DNA of 64,000 bases. Source: Fischerella thermalis PCC 7521. Lineage in GTDB: Bacteria > Cyanobacteriota > Cyanobacteriia > Cyanobacteriales > Nostocaceae. Below the pieces are notes generated by a model that did not search any database, was not told where the DNA came from, and saw only the letters and a program-made list of their open reading frames with translations. A program made the position numbers and the translations under genes. Shown here one piece after another: positions 8,886 to 18,161 of the stretch. The stretch lies in the NCBI RefSeq assembly GCF_000317225.1, contig NZ_AJLL01000081.1, positions 124,001 through 188,000 on the forward strand. Direction: 5' to 3'. The stretch's first letter is position 1, and the number at the start of each line of letters is the position of its first letter.

Positions 8886-10211
8886 CTAATCTCCTTTTTC
8901 CTGATCAGCCGATCGCATCTGTTTTGGTATAACCAGGACTTTATCCACGCGATTACCATCCATATCCATGACTTCAAAACGCATACCTTGCCATTCAAAG
9001 TGATCAGCGGCTGCGGGAATTCGACCGAGATGGGTAATCACAAAACCACCCAATGTTTGGTAATTACCTTGATGAATTCGTAGATATTCCTCAAGGTCGA
9101 ACATTTCAAAAAATTCTTCTACAGATAACATTCCATCTAATAACCAAGATCCATCTTCCCGTTGTACAGCTTGGGGATTCTCCAGTTCATCGGCTGTGGG
9201 AACATCACCCACAATTTCAATCATCACGTCGTTGAGAGTGACTAATCCCTGAATCACACCGTATTCATCTACTACCAAAGCCATGTGAGTGACAGTTTGT
9301 TTGAACAACTCCAAAACTTTCAAGCCACGGGTGCTTTCTGGGACAAATTCAGCCTTTCGCAATGCTACAGTTAAATCTAGCTGTTCTCCACACAAACTCC
9401 GAGCCAACAAGTCAGTCACAGCAATTATACCAAGGACATTATCTAGTCCTCCTTGACAAACCGGATACCGAGAATAACCATTTTCAATTATCTTTTGACG
9501 ATTTTCTGTGGGAGAATCATCCAAGTCTAGCCAGACAATATCCGGACGCGGTGTCATAAAAGAACTGACAGGGCGATCACCTAAGCGAAATACTCGCTCT
9601 ACCATATCTTGTTCCGCTTCCTCAAAAGTCCCCTCTTCAGTACCTTGCTCGATTAAAACCCGGATTTCTTCTTCTGTGATTTGTGGTTCTGTGGATGGTC
9701 TAATGCCTAATATACGCAGCACTGCATCAGTAGAAATACTTAGTAAAGAAACAACTGGTGAGCCAATTGTTGACAACATCCGCATCGGAATAGCAACTAT
9801 AGAGGCAATTGGTTCTGGGTGGTTCAATGCCAATCGCTTGGGAACCAATTCGCCAAGAATCAACGTCAGGTAAGTGATAATCAAAACAGCAATGACAGTG
9901 GCGATCGCATCAGCATAGCGTTGCAACCAAGGGACAAAACCTAAAAAAGGCTCTAGTCTTCTGGCTATGGTCGATTCAGCAAAAGCACCGGATAAAATAC
10001 CAAGCAGAGTAATACCTACCTGAACAGTAGCCAAAAATTTGTTGGGGGAGGAAGCCAGTTCCAAAGCAACACGAGCCTTGTGATCCCCGCGTTCGGCAAG
10101 CTGTTGCAGACGCACTTTTCGAGCTGAGACGATCGCCAACTCAGACATGACAAATAGGCTGTTGGCGAAGATTAGTAGAAGAATAATTAGAATTTCGATA
10201 GTTGGTGACAT
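8886..10211 (-). CDS. CNNM/CorC-family membrane protein (DUF21, CBS pair, transporter-associated domain)
   Basis: 441 residues in the classic order. A DUF21 (CNNM) membrane domain lies at about 1-180 with three to four spans (ILIILLLIFANSLFVMSELAIVSARK, ILGELVPKRLAL). A tandem CBS pair lies at about 205-335 (FMTPRPDIVWLDLDDSP, YPVCQGGLDNVLGIIAVTDLL, MALVVDEYGVIQGLVTLNDV). A C-terminal CorC_HlyC domain follows at about 355-435. Members are linked to magnesium/cobalt efflux or to metal homeostasis; older annotations say 'hemolysin' without evidence. Nothing looks broken. Its 3' end lies in the repeat-rich gap at 8655-8885. Confidence 0.88.
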   Translation of the reverse strand: MSPTIEILIILLLIFANSLFVMSELAIVSARKVRLQQLAERGDHKARVALELASSPNKFLATVQVGITLLGILSGAFAESTIARRLEPFLGFVPWLQRYADAIATVIAVLIITYLTLILGELVPKRLALNHPEPIASIVAIPMRMLSTIGSPVVSLLSISTDAVLRILGIRPSTEPQITEEEIRVLIEQGTEEGTFEEAEQDMVERVFRLGDRPVSSFMTPRPDIVWLDLDDSPTENRQKIIENGYSRYPVCQGGLDNVLGIIAVTDLLARSLCGEQLDLTVALRKAEFVPESTRGLKVLELFKQTVTHMALVVDEYGVIQGLVTLNDVMIEIVGDVPTADELENPQAVQREDGSWLLDGMLSVEEFFEMFDLEEYLRIHQGNYQTLGGFVITHLGRIPAAADHFEWQGMRFEVMDMDGNRVDKVLVIPKQMRSADQEKGD

Positions 10212-10739
10212 TCTTTAAAATTACCGATGCTATCGGCAACCACATTTTAAACTTTAATCTGAATTAGTATCCGGTATCTAACACTTACTTAGCTATCCTG
10301 TCGGAAGCCGAAGAAGGCGCGTCTGTGTTCAGTCAGGTCAAAAATCAATCGTCAATCGTAAAATAAATCTTTACTATGGACAATTGACCCTGGATACCTG
10401 ACTATAGACACCTCAAAGAGTTATGTAGACAAACCCAGCCATTAGTCATTATTCATTAAGTGATTAATCAGTCAAGAAAGACTGTTAAAGACTGTTTCGG
10501 TATATTAGCTATTGTCCAGTCGTAATTGTACTAGGGACTAACATATTTTCAAGTAAGCCATTCATGAATGTTGGTACACAACCAAACATGAAAATTCTTA
10601 CCCCATCTACCCTCTGCCATCTGCTCTCTGCCTTATTTGAAAATAAGGGTTGATTATCGTTGACATTTTTAAAATAGTTAAAGTAAACGCTATGATTGTG
10701 CATTGCTGGTCAGAACGACTCCCACCTATTTAAAAAGTT
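10212..10739. other. Divergent intergenic region with dispersed repeats
   Basis: About 530 bp between two divergent genes. It includes a GGAAGCC...GGCGCGTCTG repeat at about 10303-10327 and a TCTGCC-type low-complexity patch at about 10605-10635. Short open frames here are not supported by ribosome sites or protein-like composition. Confidence 0.6.
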
Positions 10740-13700
10740 ATGGCATTTTCTTCCATTGTGCGCGCTCTAGGGCGATCGCCGCTCACCACAGAATTTATCT
10801 CCAAGCTGGATCGGCACCAAGATTTACATTTAAATGGCATTCCTCGCCTGCCAAAAGGCTTGCTAGCTTCGGCACTAGCTCAAACTATGGGACAGAATTT
10901 ATTTGTGGTCTGTGCCACTTTGGAGGAAGCTGGACGCTGGACAGCACAACTGGAGGCGATGGGATGGCAAACTATACATTTTTATCCCACATCCGAAGCA
11001 TCCCCCTACGAACCTTTTGACCCTGAAACCGAAATGACTTGGGGACAGATGCAGGTATTGGCAGATTTGGTAAAATTTAGAACCCAGGAAGATGGGGAGG
11101 TGGGGAAGTTGGGAGATGGGGAGACAGTTTCACCTCATCACTCCATCACTACCAGCCGAATGGCCATCGTCGCCACCCACGCCGCCTTACAACCCCACCT
11201 ACCACCGCCAACAAGCTTTGCTCCTTTCTGTTTTACCCTCAAACAAGGAATGGAATTGGATTTAAATAGTTTCAGTGAAAAATTAGCGAGTCTGGGGTAC
11301 GAACGGGTTGCATTAGTAGAAACAGAAGGGCAGTGGAGTCGCCGGGGTGATATTGTTGATGTGTTTCCTGTGTCCTCTGAACTGCCAGTCCGCTTAGAGT
11401 GGTTTGGTGACGAAATTGAGCAAATCCGAGAATTTGATCCGGCAACTCAACGTTCAGCTTTAGATAAAATCGACCAATTAATTCTCACTCCCACTAGCTT
11501 TGCGCCTGTGGTAATGGCAGCTTTGAGTGGGGAAAGGCTAGAAAATGTCAAAACCTATCTTTCCGCCGTCGAAAAAGAACAATTTGAAGCAGGTACATCT
11601 TTAGAAGGTAGCCGTCGCTTTTTAGGCTTGGCTTTCACAAAACCAGCTTCATTATTAGATTATTTACCAGCAAATACTTTAATTGCTATTGATGAACCAG
11701 AACAGTGTCATGCTCATAGCGATCGCTGGGTAGAAAATGCCGAGGAACAGTGGGCAAGCGAGAATCGGGAAGAATCCAACCAATTACCAATTACCAATTA
11801 CCAATTACCAAAAATTCATTGTTGGTTTGATGATTGTTTGGCTGCTTCCCAAGCATTTAAGAAAGTATATCTATCAGAAATTGCCGAAGAAAATCAAGGT
11901 ATAAATCTTGCTTGTCGTGGACTACCAACGACGCCCCACGCTTATGCCAAAATTGCTGAAACCCTTAGACAAGAGCGCGATCGCCATTTCTCGATTTGGT
12001 TAATTTCGGCACAACCTAGCCGTTCCGTCTCGCTGTTGCAAGAACACGATTGTCCTGCCCAGTTTATCCCGAATCCCCGCGACTACCAGGCGATCGACAA
12101 GTTACAAATTAATCACGTACCAGTTGCTCTGAAATATTCCGGTTTGGCAGAGTTGGAAGGTTTTATCCTGCCGACTTTTCGCACAGTGATTGTCACTGAC
12201 CGGGAATTTTACGGGCAGCATACTCTGGCAACTTTCGGTTATATCCGTAAGCGTCGTAAAGCTGCTTCTAAGCAAGTAGACCCCAACAAACTCCGTCCCG
12301 GTGATTATGTAGTTCACAGAAATCACGGTATCGGGAAATTCCTCAAGCTGGAAAGTCTCACGGTTAACAATGAAACCCGTGATTATTTGGTCGTGCAATA
12401 CGCAGATGGTTTGTTACGGGTAGCAGCCGATCAAGTCAATGCTTTATCACGCTTTCGTACCACCAGCGATAAGCCACCAGAACTAAATAAAATGACTGGT
12501 AAGGCTTGGGAAAATACCAAGAACAAAGTCCGCAAAGCCATAAAGAAACTGGCGGTGGACTTGCTGAAATTATATGCAGCGCGATCGCAACAAAAAGGTT
12601 TTGCCTTTCCGGCAGATATGCCTTGGCAGCAAGAACTGGAGGACTCGTTCCCTTACCAACCCACAACCGATCAGCTCAAAGCTGTACAAGATGTGAAACG
12701 GGACATGGAAAGCGATCGCCCAATGGATCGCTTAGTGTGTGGCGATGTCGGTTTCGGTAAAACTGAGGTGGCTATCCGCGCTATCTTTAAAGCAGTCACC
12801 GCCGGCAAACAAGTGGCACTCCTTGCACCTACTACTATCCTAACGCAGCAACACTATCACACTCTCAAAGAACGCTTTGCCCCTTACCCGATTAACATTG
12901 GTTTACTTAACCGCTTCCGCAGTCCCCAAGAACGCCGCGATATTCAAAAACGCTTGACAACGGGTGAATTAGATGTAGTGGTGGGTACACACCAACTATT
13001 GAGCAAAGATGTAAATTTCAAAGATTTGGGAATGTTGGTGGTAGATGAAGAACAGCGGTTTGGAGTGAACCAAAAAGAAAAATTAAAACTTTGAAAACTC
13101 AGGTGGATGTACTGACTCTCTCAGCCACACCCATCCCCCGTACCTTATATATGTCTTTATCGGGTATCCGGGAAATGAGTTTGATTACTACACCCCCACC
13201 ATCCCGCCGTCCGATCAAAACTCATCTTGCACCAATGAACCCAGAAACAGTCCGCAGTGCCATTCGGCAAGAACTCGACAGAGGCGGACAGGTGTTCTAT
13301 GTCGTACCCCGTGTCGAAGGTATCGAAAAAAGAACAGAGGAGTTGCGGCAAATGATCCCAGGGGCAAGAATAGCGATCGCTCACGGACAAATGGAAGCAG
13401 GCGAATTAGAATCGATCATGCTTTCCTTCAGTAGTGCGGAAGCAGATATCTTGGTTTGTACCACAATTATTGAATCTGGTTTAGATATCCCCCGCGTCAA
13501 TACAATTTTGATAGAAGATGCCCATCGTTTTGGTTTAGCACAGTTGTATCAGTTGCGGGGAAGGGTAGGACGTGCAGGGATTCAGGCTCACGCTTGGCTA
13601 TTTTACCCGAAACAACGCACATTATCTGATGCTGCCCGCCAACGCCTACGAGCCATCCAGGAATTTACACAGTTGGGTTCCGGGTATCAATTAGCCGTGC

Positions 13701-14305
13701 GGGATATGGAAATTCGCGGTGTTGGTAACTTATTGGGTGCAGAACAATCAGGGCAAATGGAAGCAATTGGTTTCGATTTATACATGGAAATGTTGGAAGA
13801 AGCCATTCGGGAAATCCGGGGACAAGAAATACCCAAAGTTGAGGACACTCAAATTGATCTCAACCTCACAGCCTTTGTTCCTGCTGATTACATCCCCGAT
13901 ATCGATCAAAAGATGAGCGCCTACCGTGCGGTAGCTGCTGCCAAATCTAAAGAAGAACTAACACAAATTGCTGCTGAGTGGAGCGATCGCTACGGTACAA
14001 TTCCCAAACCTGCTAGTCAACTATTGCGGGTGATGGAATTGAAACAATTAGCTAAAAAACTAGGCTTTAGTCGCATTAAACCAGAAGCAAAACAACACGT
14101 CGTTTTAGAAACACCAATGGAAGAACCTGCTTGGAATTTGTTAGCAGGAAATTTACCAGAAAATCTCAAATCTCGTTTTGTTTATTCACCAGGAAAAGTC
14201 ACAGTGCGCGGTTTGGGAGTGTTCAAGGCAGATCAGCAATTGCAAACCCTCATAGATGCGTTTGAGAAAATGCAGGGTGCGGTTGTGGAAGCGGCGGTTA
14301 TTTAA
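10740..14305 (+). pseudogene. mfd: Transcription-repair coupling factor Mfd, one-base frameshift at about 13080
   Basis: The gene would encode about 1188 residues but is read in two frames, 10740-13094 and 13091-14305. The first part has the UvrB-homology module, the RNA polymerase-interacting domain ([17 protein letters not shown]) and helicase motifs I and II ([21 protein letters not shown]). The second begins just before motif III ([14 protein letters not shown]) and has motifs IV-VI (RVGRAG) and the C-terminal TRCF domain. Matching the conserved protein needs one extra A in the run GAAAAATT at 13077-13084. This may be a true mutation or a homopolymer sequencing error. The N-terminal half also carries two repeat-derived inserts (about 11085-11150 and 11765-11812). 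Mfd removes stalled RNA polymerase at DNA damage and recruits UvrA. Confidence 0.9.
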
Positions 14306-14383
14306 CTCAAATCTTGATTTACAAGGCTGGTAATCGGTAATGACGCAGATGATCGCTCATTACCAATTACCAACAGTATGATA

Positions 14384-15085
14384 TTAAGTGATAATACCCA
14401 CACTACCCGTATCTAAATCATAACGACCACCGACGATTTTCAATTTTCCAGATTGTAAACGTTCAGATAAAAGGGGCGATCGCTTTAACCGTTGAATTTG
14501 ATAATGCACATTAGCAATTACAGCATTATCAACTGTATTGCCTGGCTGATATTTGACCTTGGCTACGACTGGTTTAATTGCCTTGACAAAAGTGCTGATA
14601 TCACCGGGTAATGGTTCGTTCTGCACTGCGGCGGTGACTGCTCCACATCGCTCATGACCTAATACCATCAGCAAAGGAGTATTCAACAACGCAACTGCAT
14701 ATTCAATACTACCGATCACTTCTGGGGTAGCAATATTTCCGGCAATGCGAACATCAAAAATATCACCGATGCCTTGGTCAAAAATAATTTCCGCAGGCAC
14801 TCGCGAATCTGCACAACTTAAAATAGTGGCAAATGGATGTTGAGCTTGAGCTACTTCCTGCAATCGAGCCTGAGATTGATCGGGATATTGGGGTTGATGC
14901 TGAACAAAACGCTGATTTCCCTCCATCAGTCTTTGTAGTGCAGTATCTGGACTAAGAGAAAGACTAGCCGTCACGGGTAATTCAGCGGCTTGAACTTGTT
15001 CAACCTGCCAGAGTAAATTGCTAGCAGTTACCACCAAACCCATTCCCCCAAAGGCTCCCCACTTTAAAAAGTCACGACGTTCCAT
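14384..15085 (-). CDS. ecaB: Periplasmic beta-type carbonic anhydrase with Tat signal
   Basis: 233 residues from the ATG at 15085, which has an AAGGAAG site upstream; a longer frame exists but lacks support. The N-terminus ERRDFLKWG is a twin-arginine signal followed by a hydrophobic stretch to about residue 35, so the protein is likely exported folded. The beta carbonic anhydrase zinc and catalytic residues are present: CADSR (Cys, Asp-Arg dyad) and the H-x-x-C pair in GHERCGA. It interconverts CO2 and bicarbonate. It lies next to sbtB-sbtA on the same strand, about 220 bp downstream, consistent with a periplasmic or thylakoid-lumen role in inorganic carbon supply. The symbol ecaB is by resemblance. 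Confidence 0.85.
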   Translation of the reverse strand: MERRDFLKWGAFGGMGLVVTASNLLWQVEQVQAAELPVTASLSLSPDTALQRLMEGNQRFVQHQPQYPDQSQARLQEVAQAQHPFATILSCADSRVPAEIIFDQGIGDIFDVRIAGNIATPEVIGSIEYAVALLNTPLLMVLGHERCGAVTAAVQNEPLPGDISTFVKAIKPVVAKVKYQPGNTVDNAVIANVHYQIQRLKRSPLLSERLQSGKLKIVGGRYDLDTGSVGIIT

Positions 15086-15305
15086 GAAAAACTTCCTTGC
15101 ATGTAAGGTTTTTACCCAATAAAGGCAGAGGACAGGAGGCAAAAGGCAGTTATGTTGAAAATATACTTATCAAAAGGGTAAAAGGATCTTTTAATCTTCC
15201 TTGAAGCCTCTTTCCATCTACGAGACTTCCAAAGTGGAGACAAAAGGTGTCCTTGCTTGAAATCCCTCAATTTATTAATGGAATTATCTTCTGCTTTCTG
15301 CCTTC

Positions 15306-15617
15306 TCATAGTGACGCGACACATTTTAAGGAACGGATTTCCATCACATCAGAGACGTAACAGGTTCCACCGAATTTATTGAGTACGGGTCTGATATTTT
15401 CCACCGCTGACTTGAGTTGTTCTGGCATACAGAAAGCAATGATGTAAACATTATCAAGCATCGTCATGTCCAAATCTTCAGCCGTTCCTCGTAATCCTTT
15501 ACCAGCGACATTACGAATGACAATATGGCCATGTACACCTGATTTGTCTAAACTCTCCAAAATTTTAGCCAGTTCAAAAGAGTTGGCAATAATTTCTATT
15601 TTTTTAACTAGGTGCAT
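15306..15617 (-). CDS. sbtB: SbtB, PII-like regulator of the bicarbonate transporter
   Basis: A 103-residue PII-like protein. The start at 15617 is chosen because a GGAGG site lies seven bases upstream and the next in-frame upstream sequence is the end of sbtA. PII-type features are the first beta strand VKKIEIIANS and the GVHGHIVIRNVAGKGLRG segment, where the T-loop and nucleotide-contacting residues of SbtB lie. SbtB trimers bind cyclic AMP and adenine nucleotides and control SbtA. The C-terminus ends RSLKCVASL with a single cysteine, so the two-cysteine redox loop known from some SbtB proteins is absent. Only four bases separate it from sbtA, so they are co-transcribed. Confidence 0.9.
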   Translation of the reverse strand: MHLVKKIEIIANSFELAKILESLDKSGVHGHIVIRNVAGKGLRGTAEDLDMTMLDNVYIIAFCMPEQLKSAVENIRPVLNKFGGTCYVSDVMEIRSLKCVASL

Positions 15618-15621
15618 AACA

Positions 15622-16590
15622 TTACCTCCAAAATAGGTTAATCCCGTACAGATATAGCGGAATTCCCACAATAATGTTGAACGGAAACGTAACTGCCAGA
15701 GCAGTAGAAACATAGAGGCTGGGATTTGCTTCTGGAACGGTTAATCGCATGGCTGCTGGCACAGCTATGTAAGAGGCACTAGCACACAGCACAGCAAATA
15801 AAAGTGCATCTCCTTGAGGCATACCAATTACTTTGGCGATCGCTAACCCAATGACTGCATTGACTATTGGGATCAGTATGGCAAAAGAGATCAGAAAAAC
15901 CCCAGTTTTTTGCAAGTCTTTAATTCTTCTAGCTGCAACCAACCCCATATCTAGTAAAAAGAAGGTGAGAACGCCATAAAACATTCCCTGAGTAAAGGGT
16001 TCTAAAACCTGCCAACCGTGTTCTCCTGTTAAGAATCCAATCAGCAGACTACCGACTAAAAGAAAGACTGAACTGTTCAGAAATGCGTCTCGTAAAACTT
16101 CCGGCCAAGAAAAGTCCCGCTTGCCATCAGTAGTGAATAGATTCACCAGAATCAAACCAACAATAATGGCTGGGGATTCCATCAAAGCCAAAGCTGCTAC
16201 CATGTAACCATCAAAATTAATGCCCAGCTCATTTAAAAAGGCACTCGCCGTAATGAAAGTAACAGCACTGATAGAACCATAAGTCGCAGCGATCGCAGCA
16301 GCATCGTAAGTATCTAACTTCAGCTTCAGAATAAAAAAAGTGTAAATCGGCACAACACAAGCCATCAGCACTGCTGCTACAAGTGTCAGTACGACTTCCT
16401 GAGTCACGCCGCTTTTCATCAGTTCTACCCCTCCCTTAAACCCAATGGCAAATAACAAATACAGTGATAAAAGCTTGGGTACAGGTGCAGGAATTTCTAA
16501 ATCAGACTTGACAAAAACAGCAGTCATCCCCAAGAAAAAAAACAAGACTGGGGGATTGAGGATGTTGGATACGATCAAATTGGCATCCAT
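15622..16590 (-). CDS. sbtA: SbtA, sodium-dependent bicarbonate transporter
   Basis: 322 residues, about ten membrane spans in two inverted halves, with helix-breaking segments AIGFKGGVELMKSG and ALMESPAIIVGLIL typical of SbtA. Two in-frame ATGs sit at 16596 and 16590; the AGGAGGG site directly abuts the first, so the second, with normal spacing, is the likelier start. SbtA takes up bicarbonate with sodium across the plasma membrane with high affinity and is usually induced by low inorganic carbon. It is followed immediately by sbtB and then by the Tat-exported carbonic anhydrase, forming a compact carbon-concentrating set. Confidence 0.92.
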   Translation of the reverse strand: MDANLIVSNILNPPVLFFFLGMTAVFVKSDLEIPAPVPKLLSLYLLFAIGFKGGVELMKSGVTQEVVLTLVAAVLMACVVPIYTFFILKLKLDTYDAAAIAATYGSISAVTFITASAFLNELGINFDGYMVAALALMESPAIIVGLILVNLFTTDGKRDFSWPEVLRDAFLNSSVFLLVGSLLIGFLTGEHGWQVLEPFTQGMFYGVLTFFLLDMGLVAARRIKDLQKTGVFLISFAILIPIVNAVIGLAIAKVIGMPQGDALLFAVLCASASYIAVPAAMRLTVPEANPSLYVSTALAVTFPFNIIVGIPLYLYGINLFWR

Positions 16591-16890
16591 GTCCATCCCT
16601 CCTTATGCTGATCAAACCGAAAGTTTAAAAAACTTTGCATTGAAAAAAACTTACACAACCATAAGCCTTGGTTTATCGTGTATCGTTACCTAATGTCAAT
16701 TGAATGTGAAGTATCTCAAAACTTAGTCAAAAGAGGCAATAGGCAAAAAATGTGTGTATTTCGTTTAGGTACTTAAAATATTAGATATTAGTCTGGAAGG
16801 GAAGGAAGACAAAACAGACAAAGAGGTATTTTTCTCTTTATATTCCTTTATATTCCCCCATTCCTCGATCCCCAATCTCCAATTCGTAAA

Positions 16891-17886
16891 ATGGGCAATT
16901 CTCTCAATCATTTCCCCAACGGAAATCCTTTGATACAGGCGCTACATACTGCTGTCAAAGGCAGAGCCAGATATAAAGTCAACGGACTGTATTATTCAGA
17001 AAGTCTCAAAAAATACCTAGAATCCAGATTGTCACAAGAAAAAATAATTACACAAGTTCGTGCTAACACTCTCACAGGAAACGTCTTGGTTCTTTTCCAT
17101 TCGGAGATTAACCCAAATGCGATCGCTTGGCTTCTGCAAGAAATAGTCGTAGATTACACAAAACTAATTAATAAATTACCTCTACAAACAACTAAAACCA
17201 ACACAGCACCAAAAAAAGTTAAGAATTCACCAATTCCAGACCAGCCTGTGCAAAAACAACTAAACAAAGCCAATAGTAAACTTATTCTATTATCTGGATC
17301 TATTTCCACCTTTATTTTATGCGCCACATTGTTGCGTAAATCTGGATTAGACGAAGTAACTTTACTAACAATTCAAAAGTTGCACACACCACTCTTAGAC
17401 CAGATCATGCTTGGGATCACCTTTTTAGGAGAGCCACTAGTTCTGTTTTTGATTTGTTTGGGATTCGCAACCAGATCAGCATACAATCAGCGTCCTTGGG
17501 AAGCAAATAACCTAGGTCTAGCCGCAGTTGGTGCGATCAGCTTGAATATATTGCTTAAAGAACTATTTCGTCGGGCACGTCCAGTACTGTGGGATCATCT
17601 TGTCAAAGTTCGTCATTATAGCTTTCCTAGCGGTCATGCTATGGCATCAATGGTAATTTATGGTTTCATCGGATACACATTAACCAAGAAATTCCCTCAA
17701 CATCGGCGACTAATTTTTGCTGGAACCACCGCTTTAATCTTGGCGATCGGTTTAACTCGGCTGTATCTAGGTGTACACTGGCCTACTGATGTAATAGCTG
17801 GCTATGCCGTAGGTTTAGTGTGGTTGACTGCATGTATTCAAACAATGGAGATAGGGGAAAAGTTCTCGCTTGTCAGCTACAGATAA
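16891..17886 (+). CDS. PAP2-family phosphatase with N-terminal HMA_2-like domain
   Basis: 331 residues. Residues about 17-90 resemble the HMA_2 domain found at the N-terminus of cyanobacterial metal P-type ATPases (VKGRARYKVNGLY, then NTLTGNVLVLFH), without a metal-binding CxxC pair. After a polar linker (100-130) comes a PAP2 membrane domain with five or six spans and all three phosphatase motifs: KELFRRARP, PSGH and TRLYLGVHWPTD. PAP2 membrane enzymes dephosphorylate lipids such as phosphatidic acid or undecaprenyl diphosphate. The joined architecture is unusual; the role of the front domain is unknown. Frame and motifs are clear, and no break is visible at the junction. Confidence 0.85.
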   Translation: MGNSLNHFPNGNPLIQALHTAVKGRARYKVNGLYYSESLKKYLESRLSQEKIITQVRANTLTGNVLVLFHSEINPNAIAWLLQEIVVDYTKLINKLPLQTTKTNTAPKKVKNSPIPDQPVQKQLNKANSKLILLSGSISTFILCATLLRKSGLDEVTLLTIQKLHTPLLDQIMLGITFLGEPLVLFLICLGFATRSAYNQRPWEANNLGLAAVGAISLNILLKELFRRARPVLWDHLVKVRHYSFPSGHAMASMVIYGFIGYTLTKKFPQHRRLIFAGTTALILAIGLTRLYLGVHWPTDVIAGYAVGLVWLTACIQTMEIGEKFSLVSYR

Positions 17887-18091
17887 CTGCCAACAGAAAC
17901 GCTTTTAACCGCACAGCAAACCCATAATCCATCGATATCCATCGCCTTGCACGGTGTACCTTACGGAAGCCGCTTGCGGGTCTACGTTTAATTGTTACCC
18001 ATGGGCATCTAGCTTAAAAATAGGTGTGGGGGTGTAGGAAGATTGTTATTTTCATTGCAAGGTTCGTGGGATTTTCCTATGATTAACTGTC

Positions 18092-18158
18092 TTGGTGCCT
18101 TTGTGTCTTTGTGGTTCAAAAAAAGATTTTTGAAACACAAAGACACTAAGACACAAAG
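18092..18158. repeat. Inverted repeat of the GTGTCTTTGTG family
   Basis: Arms at about 18098-18124 and 18127-18158 are imperfect inverse complements (CTTTGTGTCTTTGTGGTTCAA against TTGAAACACAAAGACAC...AAG). Related long palindromes lie at 29768-29825 and 39029-39096. It sits between two convergent genes and could act as a transcription barrier. Confidence 0.8.
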
Positions 18159-18161
18159 AAA

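Noticed and set aside
8672-9083. Open frames with T-P-H or G-V-R repeats on both strands
   Set aside because: They are translations of the 9-bp tandem repeat and of the antisense of the CNNM gene; no ribosome site and no family resemblance.
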